Shown: piece after piece, positions 34,504 through 43,642 of the stretch
How the letters are laid out: each line of letters begins with the position of its first letter
How positions within the stretch are numbered: position 1 is the stretch's first letter
Assembly: GCF_900105185.1 (NCBI RefSeq)
Contig: NZ_FNTJ01000001.1
Span: 310,001-374,000, forward strand
Length of the DNA: 64,000 nucleotides
Direction of reading: 5' to 3'
Origin: Pseudomonas saponiphila
GTDB taxonomy: Bacteria > Pseudomonadota > Gammaproteobacteria > Pseudomonadales > Pseudomonadaceae
Position numbers and translations under genes: made by a program
Notes under the pieces: model-generated
What the model was told of the DNA's origin: nothing
Database searches by the model: none
What the model saw: the letters and a program-made list of their open reading frames with translations, nothing else

Positions 34504-36309
34504 ATGCCTGACTACAAGGCCCCCTTGCGTGATATTCGCTTCGTTCGTGACGAACTGCTCGGCTATGAGGCGCACTATCAGAGCCTCCCGGCTTGCCAGG
34601 ACGCCACTCCGGACATGGTTGACGCCATTCTTGAGGAAGGTGCCAAGTTTTGTGAGCAGGTGCTGGCTCCGCTGAACCGTGTGGGCGACCTGGAAGGTTG
34701 CACCTGGAGTGAATCCGGCGTTAAGACCCCGACCGGCTTCAAGGAAGCCTACAAGCAGTTCGTCGAAGGCGGCTGGCCAAGCCTGGCTCACGACGTCGCG
34801 CACGGTGGCCAGGGTCTGCCTGAGTCCCTGGGCCTGGCGGTGAGCGAAATGGTCGGCGAAGCCAACTGGTCGTGGGGCATGTACCCAGGCCTATCCCATG
34901 GCGCGATGAACACCATTTCCGAGCACGGTACCCCTGAGCAGCAAGAGGCTTATCTGACCAAGCTGGTGTCGGGCGAATGGACCGGCACCATGTGCCTGAC
35001 CGAGCCGCACTGCGGCACCGACCTGGGCATGCTGCGCACCAAGGCCGAGCCTCAGGCTGATGGTTCCTACAAGGTTACCGGCACCAAGATCTTCATCTCC
35101 GCCGGCGAACACGACATGGCCGACAACATCGTCCATATCGTTCTGGCTCGCCTGCCGGACGCACCGGCCGGCACCAAAGGCATTTCGCTGTTCATCGTGC
35201 CCAAGTTCCTGCCTAACGCCGATGGCAGTGTCGGCCAGCGCAACGCGGTCAGCTGCGGCTCCCTGGAACACAAGATGGGCATCCACGGCAACGCCACCTG
35301 CGTGATGAACTTCGACGCGGCCACCGGCTTCCTCATCGGCCCGGCGAACAAAGGCCTGAACTGCATGTTCACCTTCATGAACACCGCGCGTCTGGGCACC
35401 GCTCTGCAGGGCCTGGCCCACGCCGAGATCGGCTTCCAGGGTGGCCTGAAATACGCTCGCGACCGCCTGCAAATGCGCTCCCTGACCGGCCCGAAAGCGC
35501 CGGACAAGGCCGCTGACCCGATCATCGTGCACCCTGACGTGCGTCGCATGCTGCTGACCATGAAGGCCTTCGCCGAAGGCAACCGGGCGATGGTCTACTT
35601 CACCGCCAAGCAGGTGGACATCGTCAAGTACGGCGTGGATGAAGAAGAGAAGAAGAAAGCCGATGCGCTGCTGGCTTTCATGACTCCGATCGCCAAGGCG
35701 TTCATGACCGAAGTCGGTTTTGAAGCCGCCAACCACGGTGTGCAGATCTACGGTGGCCACGGCTTCATCGCCGAGTGGGGCATGGAGCAGAACGTTCGCG
35801 ACAGCCGTATCTCGATGCTGTACGAAGGCACCACCGGTATCCAGGCTCTGGACCTGCTGGGCCGTAAAGTGCTGATGACTCAGGGCGAGGCGCTCAAGGG
35901 CTTCACCAAGATCGTCCACAAGTTCTGCCAGAACAACGAAGGCAACGAGGCCGTGAAGGAGTTCGTTGCACCGCTGGCCGCACTGAACAAGGAGTGGGGC
36001 GAGCTGACCATGAAAGTGGGCATGGCCGCGATGAAGGACCGTGAAGAAGTCGGTGCCGCCTCGGTGGACTACCTGATGTACTCCGGTTACGCCTGCCTGG
36101 CCTACTTCTGGGCCGACATGGCGCGTCTGGCAGCTGAAAAACTGGCAGCCGGTACGACCGAAGAGGCGTTCTACACCGCCAAGCTGCAGACGGCGCGCTT
36201 CTACTTCCAGCGCATCCTGCCGCGTACCCGCACTCACGTTGCCAGCATGCTGTCGGGTGCCAACAACCTGATGGACATGAAGGAAGAGGACTTCGGCCTG
36301 GCTTACTGA
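34504..36309 (+). CDS. Acyl-CoA dehydrogenase, large C-terminal-extended class (paralog 1)
   Basis: 601 residues, about 200 longer than classical acyl-CoA dehydrogenases. Blocks are the FAD/substrate loop [19 protein letters not shown] (159-177), [13 protein letters not shown], the arginine-rich [14 protein letters not shown], the [20 protein letters not shown] segment, and [18 protein letters not shown] with the expected catalytic E441. The C-terminal 130 residues form the extra helical domain seen in FadE5/DmdC-like enzymes. It catalyses alpha,beta-dehydrogenation of an acyl-CoA; chain length is unknown. Start ATG 34504 follows AGAGG. It is closely similar to two paralogs 3 and 5 kb away. 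Confidence 0.95.
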   Translation: MPDYKAPLRDIRFVRDELLGYEAHYQSLPACQDATPDMVDAILEEGAKFCEQVLAPLNRVGDLEGCTWSESGVKTPTGFKEAYKQFVEGGWPSLAHDVAHGGQGLPESLGLAVSEMVGEANWSWGMYPGLSHGAMNTISEHGTPEQQEAYLTKLVSGEWTGTMCLTEPHCGTDLGMLRTKAEPQADGSYKVTGTKIFISAGEHDMADNIVHIVLARLPDAPAGTKGISLFIVPKFLPNADGSVGQRNAVSCGSLEHKMGIHGNATCVMNFDAATGFLIGPANKGLNCMFTFMNTARLGTALQGLAHAEIGFQGGLKYARDRLQMRSLTGPKAPDKAADPIIVHPDVRRMLLTMKAFAEGNRAMVYFTAKQVDIVKYGVDEEEKKKADALLAFMTPIAKAFMTEVGFEAANHGVQIYGGHGFIAEWGMEQNVRDSRISMLYEGTTGIQALDLLGRKVLMTQGEALKGFTKIVHKFCQNNEGNEAVKEFVAPLAALNKEWGELTMKVGMAAMKDREEVGAASVDYLMYSGYACLAYFWADMARLAAEKLAAGTTEEAFYTAKLQTARFYFQRILPRTRTHVASMLSGANNLMDMKEEDFGLAY

Positions 36310-36330
36310 GCCTGACTGGACGCCTTTGCC

Positions 36331-36366
36331 AAGCCGCTCGACCTTCGGGACGAGCGGCTTTTTTGT
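36331..36366 (+). terminator. Intrinsic terminator after paralog 1
   Basis: A perfect 10-bp stem AAGCCGCTCG/CGAGCGGCTT with a 10-base loop, followed by TTTTT. Confidence 0.95.
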
Positions 36367-36442
36367 GCCCGCAGAATCTTCATGAAAATTCCCGACTAAA
36401 ACGCTAAGCAGAAGCGATTTCCTGCCGTTAAAGAGATGGCAA

Positions 36443-36458
36443 TGTGATGTCTGTCACA
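36443..36458 (+). promoter_or_regulatory. CRP/Vfr-type operator
   Basis: TGTGA-TGTCTG-TCACA is a perfect match to the core TGTGA-N6-TCACA of CRP and Vfr sites. It lies 72 bases upstream of the proposed diguanylate cyclase start, a position suitable for control of that gene. Binding is inferred. Confidence 0.7.
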
Positions 36459-36529
36459 GCAAGTGTGCTCAACTTCAGTAAACGAAGGCACAATGCCATC
36501 TATTGATCAGCCGGGTCGGAGTTTTACCC

Positions 36530-37822
36530 TTGCCGCGTTCTTCCGCTGTACGTTTCAGTCACTTTCTACCGTCTTTACTGCTTTTGCTTGCGGGGCTGGC
36601 GGCCGCCTACGTCAAGGACCTCAACGTCTTCTTCACTTCGCTGTTCAACGTGCTGCCGACCTTGGTGCTGTTGCTCGGCGGAGCCTATTGCGCGGTGTAT
36701 CGTCGCCAGCGCGAACTGTTCCTGATGGTCACGGTGTACATCGCCTATTTCCTCCTGGATACCCAGACCGACTTCTATCGGGATAACGGCCGGGTCCGCG
36801 AAGATGCGGCGGTGGTGTTCCATCTGTGCTGTTTGCTGCTGCCTTTGTTGTTTGGCTTGTTCGCCGCCTGGCAGGAGCGCACCCATCTGTTTCAGGACAT
36901 GGTGGCGCGCTTTGCCGTGCTGCTGGCATTTGGCAGTGTGGCCCTGGGCCTGGAGCAGAGTTACCCGCAGGCCTTGCTGAACTGGCTGGCGGAGATTCGC
37001 TGGCCGGCCTTGCACGGCAGCTGGATGAGCCTGATCCAGTTGTCGTATCCGGTGTTCTTCGCCGCCTTCCTGTTGTTGGCGATCCAGTATTGGCGCAGCC
37101 CGCGACCACTGCACGCCGCGCAGTTGGTGGGCCTGCTGGGGCTGTTCTGGATGCTGCCCAAGACCTTCATCCTGCCGTTCACCCTGAACATCATGTGCAG
37201 CCAGGTGATGCTGATGATCGCCGCGGCGGTGGCTCATGAGGCCTATCAGATGGCCTTTCGCGACGAGCTCACCGGCCTGCCGGGGCGCCGGGCCCTCAAT
37301 GAGCGGATGCAGCGCCTGGGGCGCAACTATGTGCTGGCCATGACCGACGTCGACCATTTCAAGAAATTCAACGACACCCACGGCCACGACGTCGGCGACC
37401 AGGTGCTGCGTCTGGTGGCCAGCAAGCTGTCCAAAGTCACCGGCGGCGGGCGGGCCTATCGCTATGGCGGGGAAGAGTTCGCCGTGGTGTTCGCCGGCAA
37501 GACCCTGGATGAATGCATGCCGCACCTGGAGATGATTCGCGAGATCATCGCCACCTACAACATTCAGCTGCGCAACCAGGACAGCCGTCCCCAGGATGAT
37601 CAACAGGGGCGCCAGCGCCGTGGCGCGGCGGGAGCATCCAGTGTTTCGGTGACCATCAGTATCGGTGTCGCCGAGCGGCTGATGGAGCATCGGACCCCCG
37701 AGGAAGTGCTCAAGGCTGCCGACCAGGCGCTCTATAGCGCCAAGGGCGCTGGCCGTAACTGCGTCATGGCATTCGGTCAGAACCGCCGTGGTGCGGTGCG
37801 CATGGATACCGCTGCGGGTTGA
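36530..37822 (+). CDS. Membrane diguanylate cyclase
   Basis: 430 residues. An N-terminal region of about seven hydrophobic helices (to about residue 235) is followed by a GGDEF domain with DELTGLPGRRALNERM, the metal-binding MTDVDHFKKFND and the active-site YGGEEF at about 312-317, all consistent with a working cyclase making c-di-GMP. The RxxD inhibitory site expected just before GGEEF is absent, so product inhibition may be missing. The start is unusual: TTG 36530 with GGAG eight bases upstream is preferred to another TTG 27 bases earlier that has no ribosome site. A CRP/Vfr-like operator lies upstream. It is inserted between two dehydrogenase paralogs. Confidence 0.88.
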   Translation: MPRSSAVRFSHFLPSLLLLLAGLAAAYVKDLNVFFTSLFNVLPTLVLLLGGAYCAVYRRQRELFLMVTVYIAYFLLDTQTDFYRDNGRVREDAAVVFHLCCLLLPLLFGLFAAWQERTHLFQDMVARFAVLLAFGSVALGLEQSYPQALLNWLAEIRWPALHGSWMSLIQLSYPVFFAAFLLLAIQYWRSPRPLHAAQLVGLLGLFWMLPKTFILPFTLNIMCSQVMLMIAAAVAHEAYQMAFRDELTGLPGRRALNERMQRLGRNYVLAMTDVDHFKKFNDTHGHDVGDQVLRLVASKLSKVTGGGRAYRYGGEEFAVVFAGKTLDECMPHLEMIREIIATYNIQLRNQDSRPQDDQQGRQRRGAAGASSVSVTISIGVAERLMEHRTPEEVLKAADQALYSAKGAGRNCVMAFGQNRRGAVRMDTAAG

Positions 37823-37913
37823 TTGATGACGGTGCATTCAGCGACTGCAGCGTCATTGGCAGGCTGAGGGCGACGGCAGTAGGTTGGGGTGATCTGCTGC
37901 CGGAGAAACCACC

Positions 37914-39710
37914 ATGCCCGAGTATCAAGCTCCCCTGCGCGACATGCGCTTTCTGATCGATCACGTCTTTGACTTTCATGCCGGCTATGCCGCACTGGGT
38001 GCCAGCGATGCCAGCCCGGACATGGTCAACGCGATTCTTGAGGAAGGGGCGAAGTTCTGCGAGAACGTCCTGGCCCCGCTCAATCGCTCGGGTGACGAGG
38101 AAGGCTGCCATTTTGACAATGGCGCAGTGACCACCCCCAAGGGTTTCAAGCAGGCCTTCGCGCAATACGTCGAAGGCGGCTGGCATGGCCTGGCCGCCGA
38201 TCCGGCCTACGGCGGCCAGGGACTGCCCCAGTCCCTGGGACTGGTGATCGGCGAGATGGTGGGTTCCAGCAACACTTCCTGGGGCATGTACCCGGGGCTG
38301 ACCCATGGCGCCATGTCGGCGATTCATGCCCATGGCAGCGATGAACAGAAGCAGTTGTACCTGCGCAAGCTCACCGCCGGGCAGTGGACCGGCACCATGT
38401 GCCTGACCGAAGCCCACTGCGGCACGGACCTGGGGCTGATCAAGACCCGCGCCATACCCCGGGCCGACGGTAGCTATGCGGTGTCGGGGAGCAAGATTTT
38501 CATCTCTGCCGGCGAGCACGACATGAGTGACAACATCATTCATCTGGTACTGGCCAAACTGCCGGACGCACCGGCCGGGACCAAGGGCATTTCCCTGTTC
38601 ATCGTGCCCAAGTTCCTGCTGGATGCGGCAGGTGAGGCCGGCGAGCGCAATGCGCTGAGTTGCGGCTCCATCGAGCACAAGATGGGGATCAAGGCCTCGG
38701 CCACTTGCGTCTTGAACTTTGACGGTGCCAGGGGCTTTCTGCTCGGCGAGGCCAACAAAGGCCTGAACTGCATGTTCACCATGATGAACCACGCGCGCCT
38801 GGGCACCGGGATGCAGGGCTTGTGCCTGGGGGAAGCCAGTTTCCAGGGCGCGGTCCGCTACGCCAACGATCGTTTGCAGATGCGCTCCCTGAGCGGGCCC
38901 AAGTCCCCGGACAAGGCGGCGGATCCGATCATTGTCCATCCGGATGTGCGGCGCATGCTGTTGACCATGAAAGCCTTCAACGAGGGCAACCGTGCCCTGG
39001 CCTATTTCACCGCCCAGTTGCTGGACGTGGCCCACCTGAGCAGCGATGCGGCCCAGCGTCAGGATGCCGAGAACCTCCTGGCCTTCCTGACCCCGATCTG
39101 CAAGGCCTTCATGACCGAGACCGGCCTTGAGGTGACTAACCACGGCATGCAGGTGTTTGGCGGTCATGGCTACATTCGTGAGTGGGGCATGGAGCAACTG
39201 GTGCGCGATTGTCGTATCGCCCTGATCTATGAAGGCACCAACGGCATCCAGGCCCTGGATTTGCTGGGCCGCAAGGTGCTGGGCAGCCAGGGCAAGCTGT
39301 TGCTGGGGTTCACCAAGATCGTGCACAGGTTCTGTGGGGCCCATGCCGAGCATCCTCAGCTCAAGGCCCATGTCGCGCAACTTGATGGCTTGAACCGTCA
39401 GTGGGGCGAGTTGACCACCAGGCTCGGCATGGCCGCGCTGAAGAACCCGGACGAAGTGGGGGCGGCGGCCCAGGATTACCTGATGTACAGCGGTTACATC
39501 GTCCTGGCCTATCTCTGGCTGCGCATGGCCCTGGCGGCTCGGCAACAGCTCGATGCCGGCCAGGGGGACAGCGATTTTGCCCGTGCCAAGCTGGCGACCT
39601 GTGAGTTCTACTTCAAGCGCTTGTTGCCGCGTACTGCTGCGCACCTGGGGGCGATCGAAGCCGGCAGTGATTGCCTGATGCAGCTCCCGGCACGTTGCTT
39701 CGCTCTGTAA
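37914..39710 (+). CDS. Acyl-CoA dehydrogenase, large class (paralog 2)
   Basis: 598 residues, colinear with paralog 1 almost throughout ([74 protein letters not shown]). The catalytic Glu is expected near residue 440 in YEGTNG, and the extra C-terminal helical domain is present. Same reaction class as the neighbours, probably with a different acyl chain preference. Only 91 bases separate it from the upstream cyclase gene and the RBS is weak (GGAGAAACCACC), so it may be read from the cyclase transcript. Confidence 0.94.
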   Translation: MPEYQAPLRDMRFLIDHVFDFHAGYAALGASDASPDMVNAILEEGAKFCENVLAPLNRSGDEEGCHFDNGAVTTPKGFKQAFAQYVEGGWHGLAADPAYGGQGLPQSLGLVIGEMVGSSNTSWGMYPGLTHGAMSAIHAHGSDEQKQLYLRKLTAGQWTGTMCLTEAHCGTDLGLIKTRAIPRADGSYAVSGSKIFISAGEHDMSDNIIHLVLAKLPDAPAGTKGISLFIVPKFLLDAAGEAGERNALSCGSIEHKMGIKASATCVLNFDGARGFLLGEANKGLNCMFTMMNHARLGTGMQGLCLGEASFQGAVRYANDRLQMRSLSGPKSPDKAADPIIVHPDVRRMLLTMKAFNEGNRALAYFTAQLLDVAHLSSDAAQRQDAENLLAFLTPICKAFMTETGLEVTNHGMQVFGGHGYIREWGMEQLVRDCRIALIYEGTNGIQALDLLGRKVLGSQGKLLLGFTKIVHRFCGAHAEHPQLKAHVAQLDGLNRQWGELTTRLGMAALKNPDEVGAAAQDYLMYSGYIVLAYLWLRMALAARQQLDAGQGDSDFARAKLATCEFYFKRLLPRTAAHLGAIEAGSDCLMQLPARCFAL

Positions 39711-39730
39711 ATAGACGTGATGCCCGAATG

Positions 39731-39756
39731 AAGCCCGCTTCGTGCGGGCTTTGTCT
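39731..39756 (+). terminator. Intrinsic terminator after paralog 2
   Basis: AAGCCCGC/GCGGGCTT stem (39731-39738 and 39744-39751) with a 5-base loop and a short interrupted T-run (TTTGTCTT). Confidence 0.8.
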
Positions 39757-39895
39757 TGCGTATTCATGGCTGTGACCAAAAATAACAATAAAGTCACTAG
39801 TTGACCCTATGTGTCGCAAAAGTTGTTCGGGTACACTCGGCTTTTCGTCAATGGGCCCGTTGCGGTCCGCTTGTTTAGATCCTGCGAGGTTTGCC

Positions 39896-41674
39896 ATGGC
39901 TGACTACAAAGCGCCCCTGCGCGATATGCGCTTCGTCCTCAATGAAGTTTTCGAGGTCGCCAAACTCTGGGCCCAGTTACCGGCACTGGCTGAGACTGTG
40001 GACGCCGAGACAGTCGAGGCGATTCTGGAGGAAGCGGGTAAGGTCACCGCCCGCAGTATCGCTCCGCTGAGCCGTGCTGCCGACGAGGAAGGCTGTCACT
40101 GGAATGACACCGCGGTCACCACTCCCCAGGGTTTCCCCCAGGCTTATCAGACCTACGCCGAAGGCGGTTGGGTGGGCGTGGGCGGTGATCCCGAGTTTGG
40201 CGGCATGGGCATGCCCAAGGCGGTTTCTGCCCAGGTCGAGGAAATGGTCAACTCCGCGAGCCTGGCCTTTGGCCTGTATCCGATGCTGACGGCGGGCGCC
40301 TGCCTGTCGATCAACGCCCACGCCAGCGAAGAGCTGAAAGCCACTTATTTGCCGAACATGTACGCCGGTGTCTGGGCCGGTTCCATGTGCCTGACCGAGC
40401 CCCATGCCGGTACCGATCTGGGCATCATCCGCACCAAGGCCGAACCCCGGGCCGACGGTGCCTACGCTATCAGCGGTACCAAGATCTTCATTACCGGCGG
40501 TGAGCACGACCTGACGGAAAACATTATCCATCTGGTGCTGGCCAAGCTGCCGGACGCCCCGGCCGGCCCCAAGGGGATCTCCCTGTTCCTGGTGCCCAAG
40601 TTCCTGGTCAACGCCGATGGCAGCCTGGGCGAGCGCAACCCGGTGAGCTGTGGTTCGATCGAGCACAAGATGGGCATCCAGGCCTCGGCTACTTGCGTGA
40701 TGAACTTCGATCAGGCCATCGGTTACCTGGTAGGCGAGCCGAACAAGGGCCTGGCGGCGATGTTCACCATGATGAACTACGAGCGCCTGGGCGTTGGTAT
40801 CCAGGGGCTGGCCACCGGTGAGCGCTCCTATCAGAACGCTGTTGAGTATGCTCGTGACCGTCTGCAGAGTCGTGCGCCGACCGGGCCGCAAGCCAAGGAC
40901 AAGGTCGCCGACCCGATCATCGTGCATCCGGACGTGCGGCGCATGCTGCTGACCATGAAGGCCGCCAACGAAGGCGGTCGGGCATTTTCCACCTATGTGG
41001 CGATGCAACTGGATACCGCCAAGTTCAGTGAGGACGCCCAGACCCGCCAGCGCGCGGAAAGCCTGGTGGCCTTGCTGACCCCCGTGGCCAAGGCATTCCT
41101 GACCGACCTGGGCCTGGAAACCACGGTGCATGGCCAGCAGATCTTTGGCGGGCACGGCTACATTCGCGAATGGGGCCAGGAACAGCTGGTGCGCGACGTG
41201 CGGATCACCCAGATCTACGAAGGCACCAACGGTATCCAGGCCCTGGACCTGGTGGGGCGCAAGATCGTGGGCAGCGGCGGGGCTTTCTACCGTCTGTTTG
41301 CCGATGAGATCCGCCATTTCACCGCGACGGCCGATGGGCAACTGGCAGAGTTCACCCGGCCGTTGAATGCGGCCCTGGACAATCTGGATGAACTGACCGC
41401 CTGGCTGCTGGATCGAGCGATCAGCAACCCGAATGAAATCGGTGCGGCTTCGGTGGAATACCTGCAGGTGTTTGGCTACACCGCTTATGCCTACATGTGG
41501 GCGTTGATGGCCAAGGCGGCTTTGGGCAAGGAGCAGGAAGAGGAGTTCTATGCCAGCAAACTGGGGACCGCGCGGTTCTACTTTGCACGTCTGCTGCCGC
41601 GTATTCACTCACTGACCGCCTCGGTGAAAGCGGGTAGCGAATCGCTGTTCCTGTTGCCGGCTGAGCAGTTTTAA
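39896..41674 (+). CDS. Acyl-CoA dehydrogenase, large class (paralog 3)
   Basis: 592 residues. Same architecture as the two upstream paralogs: [105 protein letters not shown] with the expected catalytic Glu in YEGTNG, and a C-terminal helical domain. It is more divergent than 1 and 2 are from each other. ATG 39896 follows GCGAGG; a longer frame runs into the intergenic region. The rsmY small RNA gene lies just downstream. Confidence 0.94.
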   Translation: MADYKAPLRDMRFVLNEVFEVAKLWAQLPALAETVDAETVEAILEEAGKVTARSIAPLSRAADEEGCHWNDTAVTTPQGFPQAYQTYAEGGWVGVGGDPEFGGMGMPKAVSAQVEEMVNSASLAFGLYPMLTAGACLSINAHASEELKATYLPNMYAGVWAGSMCLTEPHAGTDLGIIRTKAEPRADGAYAISGTKIFITGGEHDLTENIIHLVLAKLPDAPAGPKGISLFLVPKFLVNADGSLGERNPVSCGSIEHKMGIQASATCVMNFDQAIGYLVGEPNKGLAAMFTMMNYERLGVGIQGLATGERSYQNAVEYARDRLQSRAPTGPQAKDKVADPIIVHPDVRRMLLTMKAANEGGRAFSTYVAMQLDTAKFSEDAQTRQRAESLVALLTPVAKAFLTDLGLETTVHGQQIFGGHGYIREWGQEQLVRDVRITQIYEGTNGIQALDLVGRKIVGSGGAFYRLFADEIRHFTATADGQLAEFTRPLNAALDNLDELTAWLLDRAISNPNEIGAASVEYLQVFGYTAYAYMWALMAKAALGKEQEEEFYASKLGTARFYFARLLPRIHSLTASVKAGSESLFLLPAEQF

Positions 41675-41688
41675 CTGGAAAGGGGTTT

Positions 41689-41706
41689 TGTAAGTAATCT
41701 CTTACA
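41689..41706 (+). promoter_or_regulatory. GacA upstream activating sequence of rsmY
   Basis: TGTAAG-TAATCT-CTTACA is a perfect copy of the conserved palindrome TGTAAG-N6-CTTACA found before rsmX, rsmY and rsmZ and required for GacA control. It lies about 58 bases upstream of the predicted -35 to +1 region; a -10 (TAATCT) is at 41751-41756. Confidence 0.9.
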
Positions 41707-41763
41707 TAACGTGCTGCTGATCGTCCATATCGGTAGATGACGGCTGAGGCTAATCTACTTCAC

Positions 41764-41884
41764 ATGGACGTCGCGCAGGAAGCGCAAAGCAACAACACGG
41801 ACACGTAGGATTCCGCCAGGATGGTGGAGTGAAAAGGATGTCAGGGAAACAGTCTGCAAAACCCCGCTTCGGCGGGGTTTTCTT
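41764..41884 (+). ncRNA. rsmY: Small regulatory RNA RsmY
   Basis: About 120 nt. It carries many GGA motifs (at least seven: ATGGAC, CAGGAA, ACGGAC, TAGGAT, CAGGAT, GTGGAG, AAGGAT), one of them in a GCGC-AGGAA-GCGC stem-loop at 41773-41785, the classic RsmA/RsmE binding form. The 3' end is a strong terminator, AAAACCCCGC..GCGGGGTTTT. The upstream GacA palindrome and the place between an acyl-CoA dehydrogenase gene and a convergent LysR gene agree with rsmY of pseudomonads as I recall it. It titrates RsmA/RsmE and so releases translation of secondary-metabolism genes. The 5' end is estimated from the -10 box. Confidence 0.9.
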
Positions 41885-41911
41885 TTGCCCGGCTTTTTTA
41901 TTCTGGCGAGT

Positions 41912-42841
41912 TCAGCCCAGGATGTCCGGCACTACCGTTGTGCCCAGGCGTCCGTCGTGGGTGTGCGTCGAGTCTTCCAGCAAGGTTCGCAGCAATTCCA
42001 GGGTCCCTTGCTGACGCTGCAGATCGCGACAGACCAACCCGACTTTCAATGGCACCCTGGGTTCGCTCAAGGGCTTCCACAGCAATTCGCTGTTGCTGTG
42101 CTGGTGTTGCGAACGCCCCGGCAGCACGGTGGCCAGTTGGGTGTGAGGCAGGCTGTCGAGGATGCCGGCCATATTGTTCAGTTCCGCCTGCACCTGCGGG
42201 CGCCGTCCCAGATTGGCCAGTTGTGCCTGCCAGATCTGGCGCACTTGAAACTCCTCTCCCAGTAGCAACATCGGCAGTTCCGCTGCCTGGCTCATGGATA
42301 CCTTCTTGAACTCGCGCAGCGGGTGTTGCGCGGGGATGACCAGTGTCAGCTCGTCTTCATAGAGCGGAACGCCATGCAGGCCGGGCTGGCGTGGTGGCAG
42401 GTAGCTGATGCCGATATCCAGCGAGCCATTGAGCAAGCGCCGTTCGATCTCCAGGCCCGTCAGCTCGTAGATCTGCACCACCAGATGGGGTTGGGCCTTG
42501 CGTACCCGTTCGAGCATCTGCGGTACCAGGCTGGTGTGCACCGTTTGCAGTACGCCGATGGCCAGGGTGCGCAAGGCCTGGCCCTTGAAGTTGCGCAAGG
42601 CTTCGCGGGCCTGTTGCAGGCCATCGAGCAGGGGCAGGGCATGATTGTAGAGAGTGTGGGCGGCCAGGGTCGGCAAGAGCCGCTTGCTGCTGCGTTCAAA
42701 CAGGCTGACGTCGAGGTTCTGCTCCAATTGGCGGATCTGCTGGGACAGTGCCGGTTGCGAGATCGACAGGCGCTCTGCGGCACGGCCCACGTGGCCTTCT
42801 TCATACACCGCGACGAAATAACGCAGTTGCTTGAAATCCAT
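41912..42841 (-). CDS. LysR family transcriptional regulator
   Basis: 309 residues. The N-terminal winged HTH (MDFKQLRYFVAVYEEGHVGRAAERLSISQPALSQQIRQLEQNLDVSLFERSSKRLLPT) is typical, with a periplasmic-binding-like effector domain from about residue 90. It resembles the CynR/BenM branch. It is divergent from the MOSC protein gene 102 bases away, which with the coupled aminotransferase is the likely target. The effector is unknown. The ORF has no unusual features. Confidence 0.92.
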   Translation of the reverse strand: MDFKQLRYFVAVYEEGHVGRAAERLSISQPALSQQIRQLEQNLDVSLFERSSKRLLPTLAAHTLYNHALPLLDGLQQAREALRNFKGQALRTLAIGVLQTVHTSLVPQMLERVRKAQPHLVVQIYELTGLEIERRLLNGSLDIGISYLPPRQPGLHGVPLYEDELTLVIPAQHPLREFKKVSMSQAAELPMLLLGEEFQVRQIWQAQLANLGRRPQVQAELNNMAGILDSLPHTQLATVLPGRSQHQHSNSELLWKPLSEPRVPLKVGLVCRDLQRQQGTLELLRTLLEDSTHTHDGRLGTTVVPDILG

Positions 42842-42943
42842 AAGTGTTTCTTATCGAAAAAGCTTAAAAATCGAAATGGCCCGGAGCCCGCAAGGCGCCT
42901 AGTCTAGCGCCTATTCACAAGGCTTACAGGGCCAAGAAGCGCG

Positions 42944-43642
42944 ATGAATACCGTTTACGTCGATGGTGTTTACATAGGCAAGGCAAAAAATATCGGCCAG
43001 GGTCTGGTCATAGATACCGACAAGCACCCGGTTGCAAACCGTCTCTGGTTGTGGCCACAAGGCCTGGGCAGCGATGAACAGGGTGATCCGCGCTTTCATA
43101 CCGGTCCTGAACGGGCCCTGCATCACTATCCTGCCGAGCACTACGCCCACTGGCGCAAACGTTATCCACAGTTCGATTGGGCGGCTCCGGCCTTTGGCGA
43201 AAATCTCTCGACCCGCGGCCTGACCGAAGAGCAGGTGTGCCTGGGGGACATGTTCCGCTGGGGCGGTGCGTTGTTGCAGGTCAGTCAGCCCCGTTCACCC
43301 TGCTACCGCCTGAGCCAGCGCTGGGGGCTGGTCAATCTGCCTCGGCAGGCCCAGGACAATGGCCGCTGTGGCTGGTTCTACCGGGTGCTCAAACCCGGCT
43401 TCGTCCAGGCGGACGAACCCTTCGAACTGATTCAGCGCAGCTATCCCGGCCTGACCGTGGCCTGGGCCCTGCGCTGTTTTTTTCAGGAGCCCCTGGAGCC
43501 TGCCGGTCTGAAAACCCTGATTGACTGCCCCGCGCTGTCCTCGCGCTGGCGCGATATCGCCATCAAGCGCCTGCGCACCGGTCGTGTCGAGGACTGGTCC
43601 TCGCGCTTGTTGGGGCTGCCCCTGGAGGGGTTGCGGGCATGA
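42944..43642 (+). CDS. MOSC domain protein (YiiM-like)
   Basis: 232 residues. MOSC features are the conserved Cys C120 in VSQPRSPCYRL, HHYPAEHYAHWRKRYP near the N-terminus, the GENLSTRGLTEEQVCLGD block, and the C-terminal three-helix region LSSRWRDIAIKRL. MOSC proteins bind molybdenum cofactor and, in the YiiM group, reduce N-hydroxylated purines such as 6-hydroxylaminopurine. Start ATG 42944 follows AAGAAG. The next gene starts within its stop codon (ATGA). Confidence 0.88.
   Translation: MNTVYVDGVYIGKAKNIGQGLVIDTDKHPVANRLWLWPQGLGSDEQGDPRFHTGPERALHHYPAEHYAHWRKRYPQFDWAAPAFGENLSTRGLTEEQVCLGDMFRWGGALLQVSQPRSPCYRLSQRWGLVNLPRQAQDNGRCGWFYRVLKPGFVQADEPFELIQRSYPGLTVAWALRCFFQEPLEPAGLKTLIDCPALSSRWRDIAIKRLRTGRVEDWSSRLLGLPLEGLRA

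Noticed and set aside
37764..41608. Long minus-strand frames (677 and 543 codons) opposite the acyl-CoA dehydrogenase genes
   Set aside because: Antisense shadows; the plus-strand products match a well-known family end to end.
41829..42014. A 61-codon plus-strand frame MKRMSGKQSAKPRFGG
   Set aside because: It lies in the 3' part of rsmY and the antisense of the LysR gene; the RNA gene explains the sequence.
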